64,000 bases of DNA, taken from contig DIXF01000012.1 of assembly GCA_002448235.1 (NCBI GenBank), positions 1 through 64,000 of the forward strand, given 5' to 3'. The DNA comes from Syntrophaceae bacterium UBA6087 (GTDB taxonomy: Bacteria > Desulfobacterota > Desulfomonilia > UBA1062). Every line of letters starts with the position of its first letter. The first letter of the stretch is position 1. This document shows, in pieces, positions 9,777-17,496 of this stretch. The notes beneath the pieces were generated by a model, which saw nothing but the letters and a program-made list of their open reading frames with translations, had not been told where the DNA came from and did no database searches. A program made the position numbers and the translations under genes.

Positions 9777-10785
9777 GATCGGCCAGTATGTCGGCTCTCT
9801 GATCGGCCAGTGCCTCGGCGATGCCATCGGTTTTCCGGTCGAGGGGCAGCCTCATGAGGTCTGCAAAGAGTATGTGGAGGAGATAATAGCTGAAGGACCG
9901 GGCCTCAGAGCCAGACCCGGATATATTTTCGGACAGTACTCGGATGACTCGCAGCTGGCGCGAGAGCTGATTATCAGCTGCATCACGTTAAGGGGCTTCA
10001 ATCCGGAAGACTATGCCCGCCGGATAGCGGACATATTTTCCAGCGGAAAAGTCGTAGGCGGAGGAAGTGCAACCTGGGAGGCCGCGATCCGCTTGTCTCA
10101 AGGCTCCCCATGGCATGAAGCAGGAACGCCGAGCCCGTCTGCCGGAAACGGCAGCGCTATGCGGGCAGGTCCTGTCGGCCTGATGTTTTTTGATCATGCA
10201 GAATCACTTGTAAGGGCGGCGCACGATCAAAGCATTATCACCCATAAGGATATCCGTTGTTCCGTGGGCTCGGCAGCCATTGCCGGAGCTGTCGCACTGG
10301 CCCTTGTGAGCAGACCTTTTTCCCGGCCCGAGTTCGTCAGGGAAATATCACGGGTCGTCGCGACCATCGATCCGTCTGCCGAGATCGCCTTCTCATCATT
10401 GATCAACTGGATCGACCTCGAGCCGATCGATGCGGCCCAGGCTCTTGTCGGCTCAGGATACGCCTTCGGAGACTGGAATAATTGGCAGGGACTCACGCCG
10501 TTCGTAACCGGGACCGTCCTGTGGAGCCTGTACTCATTCCTGCACTCGCCGGAAAGCTACCTGGAGACAATCGCAACCGCCGTCGGAATCGGCGGAGACG
10601 TCGACACCACGGCGGCAATGGCCGGGGCTATCAGCGGCGCCTACCTCGGGATCGACAAGCTTCCCGGCGAACTGATCCCGCACCTCACTGATGAAGGAAC
10701 CTGGAGATTAGACGAGCTCACCCGCCTTTCAACCGAGCTCTACAACCTCAAAGTCGTGCAGCGGAAGCTATCTGCCTACGCTTGA
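9763..10785 (+). CDS. ADP-ribosylglycohydrolase family protein
   Basis: All-helical DraG/ARH-fold protein, expected to remove ADP-ribose from a protein or small molecule using two Mg2+ ions. Diagnostic motifs are GDAIGFPVEG (19-28), SDDS (60-63, equivalent to the usual TDDT metal ligands), GNGSAMRAGP and GGDVDTTAAMAGA (about 277-289). The GTG at 9763 is chosen over the upstream TTG at 9742 because the family's G-x-x-x-G-x-x-x-GDA helix then begins close to the N-terminus. The gene starts 14 bp inside the kinase gene, so translation is probably coupled. No ADP-ribosyltransferase is seen nearby. Confidence 0.88.
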   Translation: MKVPEIGQYVGSLIGQCLGDAIGFPVEGQPHEVCKEYVEEIIAEGPGLRARPGYIFGQYSDDSQLARELIISCITLRGFNPEDYARRIADIFSSGKVVGGGSATWEAAIRLSQGSPWHEAGTPSPSAGNGSAMRAGPVGLMFFDHAESLVRAAHDQSIITHKDIRCSVGSAAIAGAVALALVSRPFSRPEFVREISRVVATIDPSAEIAFSSLINWIDLEPIDAAQALVGSGYAFGDWNNWQGLTPFVTGTVLWSLYSFLHSPESYLETIATAVGIGGDVDTTAAMAGAISGAYLGIDKLPGELIPHLTDEGTWRLDELTRLSTELYNLKVVQRKLSAYA

Positions 10786-10908
10786 CCCTGCGGCTTATTT
10801 CCCTCAAGGCAATCCCGTGTAAGGGTTTTCGTGTGCCCCTTATCGTATTGACATGGTGAAGCAAAATCCTACGTATATTGTATTAAAGCAATCAAGAGGT
10901 ATCACTCC

Positions 10909-11295
10909 ATGAGTCAGAAAGAATATTTCGATAGGACCAAAGGCAAAGGGATTCTTGCTACTGCCGATTCTCAAGGCAATGTGGATGCGGCTCCCTATGC
11001 AAAACCTTTCTTCATTGAAGAAGACACCGTAGCATTCATCATGGCCGACCGGATGAGCCACAGGAACCTTAATTCCAACAGCCATGCTGCGTACCTTTTT
11101 CTGGAAGACAAAAACAGTTTTAAAGGCAAAAGGCTGTTTCTGACGAAAATCCGCGAAGAAAAAAACGCGGAGCGAATCGATGAGCTGAGACGCTCGAGGA
11201 ATTATGCTTCTCAAGGCAGGATTTACGATGAGGATTCATATCTTGTCTATTTTTCGGTAGATAAGGTAACGCCTTTGATCGGGCGAGGCGAGTGA
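10909..11295 (+). CDS. Pyridoxamine 5'-phosphate oxidase-like FMN-binding protein
   Basis: Small split-barrel protein of 128 residues, matching the length of single-domain flavin-binding PNPOx-like proteins. Typical segments are GILATADSQGNVDAAPYAKPF in the first strands and MADRMSHRNLNSN, the phosphate-contact region. Such proteins bind FMN, F420 or heme and reduce diverse substrates, so a specific function is not claimed. It stands alone with 120 bp upstream; a TTGACA lies near 10846 without a well-spaced -10. Confidence 0.8.
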   Translation: MSQKEYFDRTKGKGILATADSQGNVDAAPYAKPFFIEEDTVAFIMADRMSHRNLNSNSHAAYLFLEDKNSFKGKRLFLTKIREEKNAERIDELRRSRNYASQGRIYDEDSYLVYFSVDKVTPLIGRGE

Positions 11296-11376
11296 GACTT
11301 CCGGAACAGGATCTAAGCGTCTCCGTAAGGGCGGTGTGCATCCGGTGCAACGGTTTTCCTGCTTATCGGCAATCTC

Positions 11377-12231
11377 TCAGGATACCCGGCTTCTGCTGTT
11401 CGCTATCCGCACAATAAACACCACGCTCAGGTAGACTGCCCCGGCCAGAAGGATGATCGTCGCGCCGGTGGGGAGGCCCGGACCGTAACTTATGGCCAGG
11501 CCGCCCGTAGTAAATAGAGCCGAGAAGAGCATGGAGAGCATCATCATGCCCCCGAGCCTCTTGGAAAAATATCCGGCCGTTGCCGGAGGCAGCGTCAGGA
11601 GCGCGATAACCATGACGATACCGACAACGCTGAGCATGAGGACAACGGTCAACGCCGTCAGGCACAGGAGAAGAAGATAGTACACTTCTACACGTACGCC
11701 GCGGAGAAGGGCGAATTCTTCATCAAAGCATACGGCAAGGAATTTATGGTAAAACACAAGCACAAGGACGATGATGAGCAGGTCGAGCCCTGCCATGAGC
11801 CAGATGTCGGCCTGCGTCACCATGAGGATATTCCCGAAGAGATAGCTCATGAGGTTCTCGTTATACCCCGGCGTCTTGAAGATGAACATGATGCCTGCGG
11901 CCATGCCGATCGCCCAGACGGCGCCGATCACCGTATCTTCCCGCTGTCTTGCCCTCAGACTCACAAGCCCGATAATCACTGCAGAGATCAGGGCTGCGGC
12001 CGTTGCGCCTATGAGAGGATGGAACCATCCCCATCCGAGCACGACCTCACAGTACCGGGCAGCACCCATGCCCCCGAGGACGCTGTGGGCAATGGCCCCG
12101 GCGATATAGGTGATCCGCCGCGTGACGACGTAACTTCCGATTATACCGCATGCGATGCTGGCAAGAAGCCCTGCGGCAAGTGCATACTTGAGAAAAGAAA
12201 AATTCATGAGGTCGAAAAAGAACTCAGTCAT
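11377..12231 (-). CDS. znuB: Zinc/manganese-type ABC transporter permease
   Basis: ABC-3 family inner-membrane permease, 284 residues with about eight hydrophobic segments, the first at 15-35 and the last near 255-275. It retains the family pattern GAIAHSVLGGMGAA in the third segment and the coupling-loop region around DEEFALLRGV. It is the last gene of the four-gene operon and overlaps the ATPase gene by 8 bp. Zinc is favoured over manganese or iron by the accompanying regulator, but metal specificity is not proven. Confidence 0.9.
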   Translation of the reverse strand: MTEFFFDLMNFSFLKYALAAGLLASIACGIIGSYVVTRRITYIAGAIAHSVLGGMGAARYCEVVLGWGWFHPLIGATAAALISAVIIGLVSLRARQREDTVIGAVWAIGMAAGIMFIFKTPGYNENLMSYLFGNILMVTQADIWLMAGLDLLIIVLVLVFYHKFLAVCFDEEFALLRGVRVEVYYLLLLCLTALTVVLMLSVVGIVMVIALLTLPPATAGYFSKRLGGMMMLSMLFSALFTTGGLAISYGPGLPTGATIILLAGAVYLSVVFIVRIANSRSRVS

Positions 12232-12982
12232 GCAGCTTGCCTTTCTTGCGGCTCATATCGTGATCGTGCCTGATCATCTGAACATTCGTTCCGTAAATTT
12301 CATTGATCATATCCCCGGTAATATCGCATGTCGGATGGCAGAGAAGCCTGCGGTTCACGCATGCCACGCTCTTCACGTGCCTTGAAACGAACCCGAGGTC
12401 ATGGGTGACGAGTACAATGGTCATGCTCTTGTTCAGCTGGGTGAGAAATTCGTAGAGCTCATTCTCTGCAGCAACGTCGACGTTGGCCGTAGGCTCGTCA
12501 AGGAGCAGGAGCTGCGGGTGCGAGACAAGGGACCTGGCGATCAGCACCCTCTGCGTCTGTCCCCCGGAAAGGTCGGCAAATGGGCGGTTCCGGACTTCGT
12601 AAAGGTCTACCGCCCGGAGAGCCTCCTCTGCTGCCTGCCTGTCCGGTCTCGTGTATCTTCCCATCAGCGTGCCGGTACCCAGACGGCCCATGATGACCAC
12701 GTCAATGACCGTAACCGGGAACAAAGGGTCGAGAGAAGTATGCTGCGGCATGTAGCCGATCCTGGTGCGGGCGTTCTCGGGAGATGTACCGAATACGGTC
12801 ACCTTGCCTCTGTTCGGCCTGGCAAGACCTAAGATGAGCTTGAGGATGGTCGTTTTCCCGCCGCCGTTCGGTCCCACGATAGAGAGAAAATCCCGCTCAT
12901 GGATCTGCAGGCTCACGTCTTCAAGGACGGTCGTACGTCCGTAGCAGAAAGTCACCGCATCGAGTTCGATCACCGGTTTCAT
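12224..12982 (-). CDS. znuC: Zinc/manganese-type ABC transporter ATP-binding protein
   Basis: Cytoplasmic ATPase for the metal importer. Walker A GPNGGGKTT (about 37-45), signature LSGGQTQR and Walker B LLLDEPTANVD are all intact. The C-terminus is Cys/His-rich (CVNRRLLCHPTCD, then RHDHD), as in many ZnuC/MntB proteins. Length is 252. It sits 50 bp downstream of znuA and overlaps znuB. Confidence 0.93.
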   Translation of the reverse strand: MKPVIELDAVTFCYGRTTVLEDVSLQIHERDFLSIVGPNGGGKTTILKLILGLARPNRGKVTVFGTSPENARTRIGYMPQHTSLDPLFPVTVIDVVIMGRLGTGTLMGRYTRPDRQAAEEALRAVDLYEVRNRPFADLSGGQTQRVLIARSLVSHPQLLLLDEPTANVDVAAENELYEFLTQLNKSMTIVLVTHDLGFVSRHVKSVACVNRRLLCHPTCDITGDMINEIYGTNVQMIRHDHDMSRKKGKLHD

Positions 12983-13010
12983 TGTTTCACCTTGCCTCTT
13001 ATGTGCCGCA

Positions 13011-13031
13011 CTCCCCTTTGATGAGGGGGAG
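13011..13031 (-). other. Intercistronic hairpin between znuA and znuC
   Basis: CTCCCC (13011-13016) pairs with GGGGAG (13026-13031) around a 9-nt loop, with no T-tract. It lies in the 50-bp gap between znuA and znuC and could protect or uncouple the upstream message, giving more binding protein than transporter. The function is inference. Confidence 0.35.
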
Positions 13032-13032
13032 C

Positions 13033-13908
13033 TTACCTCTGTTCCGCAAGAGAGCTTTTTATCGTTAGCGCCAATTTTCTCATATCCGTGAGATAATCCT
13101 TCGGGAGGGGATCGATGGGCACGACCTTTCCGCCGATCGTGCGGGCAATTTCCCGGGCAGCCTTCTGGGAAAACTGTGGCTGGACAAAGATCGTCCTGAC
13201 GTTTTCTTTTCTCATGCTCTCGATGAGCCTTGCCATCTGCCTGGCGCTGGGCTCTTTTCCCTCGATTTCAAAGGCAACCTGCGTCAATCCATACGATTCA
13301 CAGAAGTACCCGAAAGCCGGATGGAAGACGAAGACTTTTCTCCCTTTGAAAGGTGCGAGCATGCCCGCGATCTCGACATCGAGCTTATCCAGGTCTTTCA
13401 GGAACGCTGCGGAACTCTTTTTGTAATATCCTCCATGGGCGGGATCTATCTTTATGAGAGCTTCGGATATATTCCCGGCTATGATCTTAGCCCTCTTCGG
13501 GTCGAGCCAGATGTGGGGATCCGTGCCCTGCTCGCCTGATCCCGGCGCAAAAGAGAGAACGCTTACTCCCTTGCTGGTGTCGATAATGGAAAGTTTCGGA
13601 AGCACACCGGCAACTTTCGGCACAAGGACACGTTCGAAGGGCGCACCGATTGTGAAGAACACCCGGGAGCGAGCCAGTTGGGACATCTTGGCCGGGGTGG
13701 GTTCATACGTTTCGGGAGACTGCCCCTCTTCCACAAGGACGCCTGCATCGACGTAGTCCCCTCCTGCCCTGTCCACAAAATATTTCTGCGGGACGATGCT
13801 GACAAAGGCCTTTATCTTCCCGCCTCCTGCCTGAGCGGCATGGGATGGTCCGGTTGTAAGGATCAGGAGTATCAAGGCTGCCAGAAAGGACAGCATCTTT
13901 CTTTTCAT
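13033..13908 (-). CDS. znuA: Zinc-type ABC transporter periplasmic binding protein
   Basis: Cluster 9 metal-binding protein with an N-terminal signal peptide (MKRKML, hydrophobic core, cleavage near SHA-AQ). Metal-site candidates are His in TDPHIWLD and His in HPAFGYF. The usual first histidine of the PH-x-YEP motif is replaced: the text reads SPETYEPTP, a variant of this subfamily. The His-rich loop of enterobacterial ZnuA is missing. Length of 291 is normal. The variant ligand makes zinc versus another transition metal less certain. Confidence 0.88.
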   Translation of the reverse strand: MKRKMLSFLAALILLILTTGPSHAAQAGGGKIKAFVSIVPQKYFVDRAGGDYVDAGVLVEEGQSPETYEPTPAKMSQLARSRVFFTIGAPFERVLVPKVAGVLPKLSIIDTSKGVSVLSFAPGSGEQGTDPHIWLDPKRAKIIAGNISEALIKIDPAHGGYYKKSSAAFLKDLDKLDVEIAGMLAPFKGRKVFVFHPAFGYFCESYGLTQVAFEIEGKEPSARQMARLIESMRKENVRTIFVQPQFSQKAAREIARTIGGKVVPIDPLPKDYLTDMRKLALTIKSSLAEQR

Positions 13909-13947
13909 ATGGGATATCTCCTTCGGGGCTTTATTCCGAAACGAGTA

Positions 13948-14208
13948 TTATCGGTGCTCGATCTTCGTGCAGACAAGAAACCGCTCGCTGCAGTGTTCGC
14001 ATGTTTCTACCGAATGGGCTTCCGAAAAATCCTTCCAGTGCTGTTTCTGGTTCGAGGTCAGCGTGCCTTTTCCGTTGCACAGGGGGCAGACGCTGTCCAG
14101 CGCGGTAAGAATCGCTGAACGGATGAATTCCGACCTGTTGGGTATCCCTTGTATGATCCTGAAGAGATGCTCATCGACTTTGAACGTTACGATCTCATGC
14201 TTTTTCAT
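13948..14208 (-). CDS. Ribbon-helix-helix (CopG-like) regulator with C-terminal cysteine cluster
   Basis: An 86-residue protein. The N-terminal half looks like a CopG/NikR ribbon-helix-helix: strand HEIVTFKVDEHLF, then helix SEFIRSAILTAL. The C-terminal half has two Cys pairs (CPLC and CEHC) plus a final Cys, likely a metal sensor or structural zinc site. The ATG at 14208 is chosen over an upstream start at 14265 because GAGGA precedes it and the longer frame would run through the operator and the -10. As first gene of the znu operon it is the natural metal-dependent repressor; that role is inference. Confidence 0.8.
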   Translation of the reverse strand: MKKHEIVTFKVDEHLFRIIQGIPNRSEFIRSAILTALDSVCPLCNGKGTLTSNQKQHWKDFSEAHSVETCEHCSERFLVCTKIEHR

Positions 14209-14227
14209 GTCATCCTCGTGCCATTCC

Positions 14228-14248
14228 TTAGTAATACTAAGTAATACT
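14228..14248 (-). promoter_or_regulatory. Predicted operator of the znu operon
   Basis: A perfect 13-bp palindrome TTAGTA-A-TACTAA (14228-14240) overlaps a 9-bp direct repeat AGTAATACT at 14230 and 14240, exactly one helical turn apart. It begins just after the -10 and covers the expected start region, where a ribbon-helix-helix dimer pair would block transcription. Confidence 0.65.
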
Positions 14249-14253
14249 TTTGC

Positions 14254-14282
14254 ATTAGAAACCAACCCTCCATGATTGTCAA
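14254..14282 (-). promoter_or_regulatory. Sigma-70 promoter of the znu operon
   Basis: On the minus strand: TTGACA (14277-14282), exactly 17 bp, TCTAAT (14254-14259). This is a near-consensus promoter, about 46 bp upstream of the regulator's ATG, with the palindromic operator right downstream of the -10. Confidence 0.75.
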
Positions 14283-14303
14283 GACTGCAAGCGGCCGATA
14301 ATA

Positions 14304-14326
14304 TGCTGTCCTCAGCAGGGACAGCA
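14304..14326 (-). terminator. Hairpin after hflC, possible terminator
   Basis: Perfect 8-bp stem TGCTGTCC (14304-14311) / GGACAGCA (14319-14326) with a 7-nt loop, 13 bp beyond the hflC stop. There is no clear T-tract after it, so termination may be partial or factor-dependent. Confidence 0.4.
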
Positions 14327-14338
14327 CCATCCCACCTG

Positions 14339-15286
14339 CTATTTTGATGTGCCTTTGAGCACCTTGTAGAAGTCGTAATCCGTACCGAGGATCAGCGTCG
14401 TGTTCTCGAAAGAGGTCTGCTTGTAGGTTTCGAGGGTCTTATAGAAGGAATAGAACTCGGGATCCTGATTGTAGGACTTTCCGTAGATCCTCGCGGCCTC
14501 GGCATCGGCCTTTCCCTTTATCTCCTCGGCTGTCTTGAATGCCTCCGATCTGACAGCCTGCAGCTCTTTCCCCATTCGCCCGTTTATCTCCGCCTGCCTA
14601 CCCTCTCCTTCGGATATCAGCTGGGCGGCCCGGTATTTAATCTCGGAGATCATGCGGCCATAAACCTTGCTCTTCACCCTGTCCCCATAGTCCAGGCGCT
14701 TGATGCTGACATCTACGAGCTCCACGCCGCTGCCGGAAAGAGATTTTGAAGCTTCGGCGAGCATTTTCCCGGTGACAGCGTCCCTTCCCGGCTCGGTCTT
14801 CACCACTTCTCCTGTTTCGTTTGGAGCGGATTCTTCGAAATTTTCGCCGCCCGGGGCGGTTATGATCCGACCGGAAGACCTCAGAAGCCCGAGCAGAGGA
14901 TTTGCCGAGACAGCATCCTTCAGGATCGAATCCATGATGTCGTCCAGTTTTGCATATGCCCGGTCATAGGTTCCGATTGTCTTGATAAACGCGAGGGGAT
15001 CAACGATTTTCCACCTCGCAGTCGCCTCCACCCGGATGATCATGTTGTCGCGTGTCGAAATCTCGCCTGAATCGCCGTTCCACTTCAAGATCCGCTTCTC
15101 GAATTTTTCGACCCTCTGCACAAAGGGGATCTTGAAATGGATACCGGCCTCCCTGACCGGCTCGACCGGGTTGTTAAACTGTATTACAGCTGCCTGCTCA
15201 TACTCGCTGACGGTGTAAAAGGCATCGTACGATGCGATAACTGCCAGTATGCAAATGACAATGAGAACGGCTTTTCCCTTTTTCAT
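14339..15286 (-). CDS. hflC: HflC, regulator of membrane protease FtsH
   Basis: SPFH/prohibitin-family membrane protein that pairs with HflK and controls FtsH proteolysis. It has one N-terminal anchor (residues 5-23), a band-7 domain (about 25-185, including FKIPFVQRVEKFEKRIL) and the C-terminal GKADAEAARIYGKSYNQDPEFYSFY segment characteristic of HflC. Length is 315. It overlaps the HflK gene by ATGA, as usual for the pair. Confidence 0.95.
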   Translation of the reverse strand: MKKGKAVLIVICILAVIASYDAFYTVSEYEQAAVIQFNNPVEPVREAGIHFKIPFVQRVEKFEKRILKWNGDSGEISTRDNMIIRVEATARWKIVDPLAFIKTIGTYDRAYAKLDDIMDSILKDAVSANPLLGLLRSSGRIITAPGGENFEESAPNETGEVVKTEPGRDAVTGKMLAEASKSLSGSGVELVDVSIKRLDYGDRVKSKVYGRMISEIKYRAAQLISEGEGRQAEINGRMGKELQAVRSEAFKTAEEIKGKADAEAARIYGKSYNQDPEFYSFYKTLETYKQTSFENTTLILGTDYDFYKVLKGTSK

Positions 15287-16317
15287 TTTGCACCCCCTGC
15301 CCCCGGCACGCGCCTCTCAGCATCGAGCATGGGAAAGGTGTTTTTCTGCCTGGGGTCCACGACGTGCACCTTGCCGGCCCGGGGGAGAATCTCCCGGCAG
15401 GTCTCCAGATAGAGACGCTTGCGTGTGACTTCCTTGGCATTGCGGTATTCGCGCAGCACATCATTGAAACGGGAGGTTTCTCCTTTTGCGACATTGACGC
15501 GCTCCAGGGCATAGCCCTGGGCCATGGTGACAAGGCTTTCCGCCTCGCCTCGCGCCTTGGGAATCTCGCGGTTATAAGCTTCCAGCGCCTGGTTGACGAG
15601 GCTTTCTTTCTCCTGCCGTGCTGCATGAACCTCATGGTACGCGTCCCTGACCTCATCAGGCGGCAAAACATTCCGAAGCCTGACATCCACAACCTGTATC
15701 CCGCTGCCATACACATCGAGAGATTTCTGGAGGTTTTTCAAGAAGATACTTCGGATCTGTTCCCTATTCGTGAGAACATCATCGAAACTGTGCTCGCTTA
15801 CGATCCTTCTCATATTCGATTCGCTGGTATCTCGTATCGTCTGCACCGGATCATGGATGGCGGTGAGGAACTTCCCGGGGTCACGGTGTTTATAATGGAC
15901 GCTCCATTCGATGTCGACCATATTCAGGTCGCCGGTGAGCATCGATGACTCCCTCCTGCTTTCACGGTCCTTCTTATCTCTGGTCCTGACGCCCGCCTTG
16001 CTGCTCCTGAATCCGAAAGATTCCGTTTCGATCGTATCCGTGTTGACCTCGATCACGGTATCTATCCTGAAGGGTGCCTTGAAATGAGGGCCCGGCGCGA
16101 CAACGTCCGAGAGTTTCCCAAGTCGAAACACTACGCCCCGGTGTCCGGCCGGGACGATGTAAAACGAGGTCGCAATCCCTCCTGCCACGGCAATGATCGC
16201 TATGACGATGATACCCACAGTCCACCCTGTGCGTCTCTTCGCGCCCGAACCCTGAGCTTCGGGCGCGATTGATTCCGATGTGCCCCGATCGTCCGGCTGC
16301 TGCACATTCAAGGACAT
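15283..16317 (-). CDS. hflK: HflK, regulator of membrane protease FtsH
   Basis: Partner of HflC. Polar N-terminal tail, membrane anchor at about 32-54, SPFH domain from 55 to about 250 (GHRGVVFRLGKL...PGPHFKAPF), then the conserved tail LYLETCREILPRAGKVHVVD. The 344 residues are shorter than the E. coli protein mainly at the glycine-rich N-terminus. GGGAG precedes the ATG. Two overlapping TTGACA hexamers lie upstream at 16381-16392 on this strand, but no convincing -10 is seen. Confidence 0.95.
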   Translation of the reverse strand: MSLNVQQPDDRGTSESIAPEAQGSGAKRRTGWTVGIIVIAIIAVAGGIATSFYIVPAGHRGVVFRLGKLSDVVAPGPHFKAPFRIDTVIEVNTDTIETESFGFRSSKAGVRTRDKKDRESRRESSMLTGDLNMVDIEWSVHYKHRDPGKFLTAIHDPVQTIRDTSESNMRRIVSEHSFDDVLTNREQIRSIFLKNLQKSLDVYGSGIQVVDVRLRNVLPPDEVRDAYHEVHAARQEKESLVNQALEAYNREIPKARGEAESLVTMAQGYALERVNVAKGETSRFNDVLREYRNAKEVTRKRLYLETCREILPRAGKVHVVDPRQKNTFPMLDAERRVPGAGGAK

Positions 16318-16497
16318 AAAGAGTCTCCCTTTTTAAAGGATTGTAACCAGTTATGATTAGGTAGCCTTGGGGTGTTCCCTTGTCAATGTCAAAGAAGAAG
16401 TTTTACTTTCCACAAGGCCGCTGATACAGTACATATATACCCGGAGTTAAGAAGAGCGTTGAACTTTTATTACCTATGCCGCTTTGGGAGGGTTTCA

Positions 16498-17376
16498 TTG
16501 ACGGCCTGTCCTATCTCCTCAGGATATCTGCGGACGATCCCCTCGCAGTTCGCTTCCCTGACATCCTTTAAGGTCCACTACCTTGAGATGGGTGAAGGGG
16601 ATCCTTTGATCCTGATCCATGGCGGCGGGATGTGGCTGTATTCATTCAGGCACAATTTCAGGGATCTCGCCGGATTCTTTCATGTATACGCCCTTGACAT
16701 GCCCGGGTACGGCTATACGGTCCCTCTTGGGGATACCGTCTCATACGGTCTCGATCCGGCGGCAGATACATTGCTCGAATTCATGAATGAAAGGAACATC
16801 GAGCGGGCATCGCTTCTCGGGCATTCCTGGGGAGGCGGATGGGTTCTCCGTTTTGCTTCGAAGTATCCGGAGCGGGTGGAAAGGCTTATCCTCATCGACT
16901 CAAGCGGCTTCAATGTCCCCGATGTGCTCGAATGGGAGCTCATGAAATATCCTCTCATCGGAGAGCTCCTCATGAATTTCGTCACGGTGGGGACCGTAAA
17001 AAAACGTCTCGAGCGCTCCTTCTTCCACAGACACATGGTGAGCCTTGCTATGGCTGAAGAGGTACACCTTCCCCTGACGTTTCCCCACAACCGGAAGGCC
17101 CAGTTGCAAATTGCAAGAAACCAGGACTGGAAGCTGACTGAAAGCTCCCTGCAGGAAATCCGGCACCCCTCGCTTGTCATCTGGGGCGATCATGACGCAT
17201 ATCTTGATGCAGAGCTGCTCCACCGGTTTCAAGGATGTCTGCCGAACGCGCGGACGTTTCTCTTTAAGCAGTGCGGCCACTCGCCCCACGAGGAATACCC
17301 TCAGGATGTCAATGCCCTGATAACGGCTTACCTCAAGACAAAAGACAGGCTGATCAGGGGTGCTGAACCGATTTAA
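16498..17376 (+). CDS. Alpha/beta hydrolase
   Basis: Alpha/beta-hydrolase fold enzyme of unknown substrate. Oxyanion-hole HGGG is in LILIHGGGMWLY, the nucleophile elbow is GHSWGGG (Ser catalytic), the acid is probably Asp in VIWGDHDAYL and the base His in CGHSPHEEYP. The TTG at 16498 is chosen because GGGAGGG stands 5 nt upstream; the frame is open further back to 16372 but that extension has no such site and no homology-like content. Length from this start is 292, normal for the family. It stands alone, divergent from hflKC. Confidence 0.87.
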   Translation: MTACPISSGYLRTIPSQFASLTSFKVHYLEMGEGDPLILIHGGGMWLYSFRHNFRDLAGFFHVYALDMPGYGYTVPLGDTVSYGLDPAADTLLEFMNERNIERASLLGHSWGGGWVLRFASKYPERVERLILIDSSGFNVPDVLEWELMKYPLIGELLMNFVTVGTVKKRLERSFFHRHMVSLAMAEEVHLPLTFPHNRKAQLQIARNQDWKLTESSLQEIRHPSLVIWGDHDAYLDAELLHRFQGCLPNARTFLFKQCGHSPHEEYPQDVNALITAYLKTKDRLIRGAEPI

Positions 17377-17496
17377 TCGCTGGATTTTTATCGTTTGATT
17401 ATCAATAATGCTTTTTTATGTTCATGGTGATTTGTATCTGCGCGTTTACTTAATAGTATTAGTGCAGGCCATGAAAAAAGGCAGGAGTGGACAAGC

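Noticed and set aside
14209..14265. Longer N-terminus for the ribbon-helix-helix regulator
   Set aside because: It would translate the operator and -10; the ATG at 14208 has a proper ribosome site.
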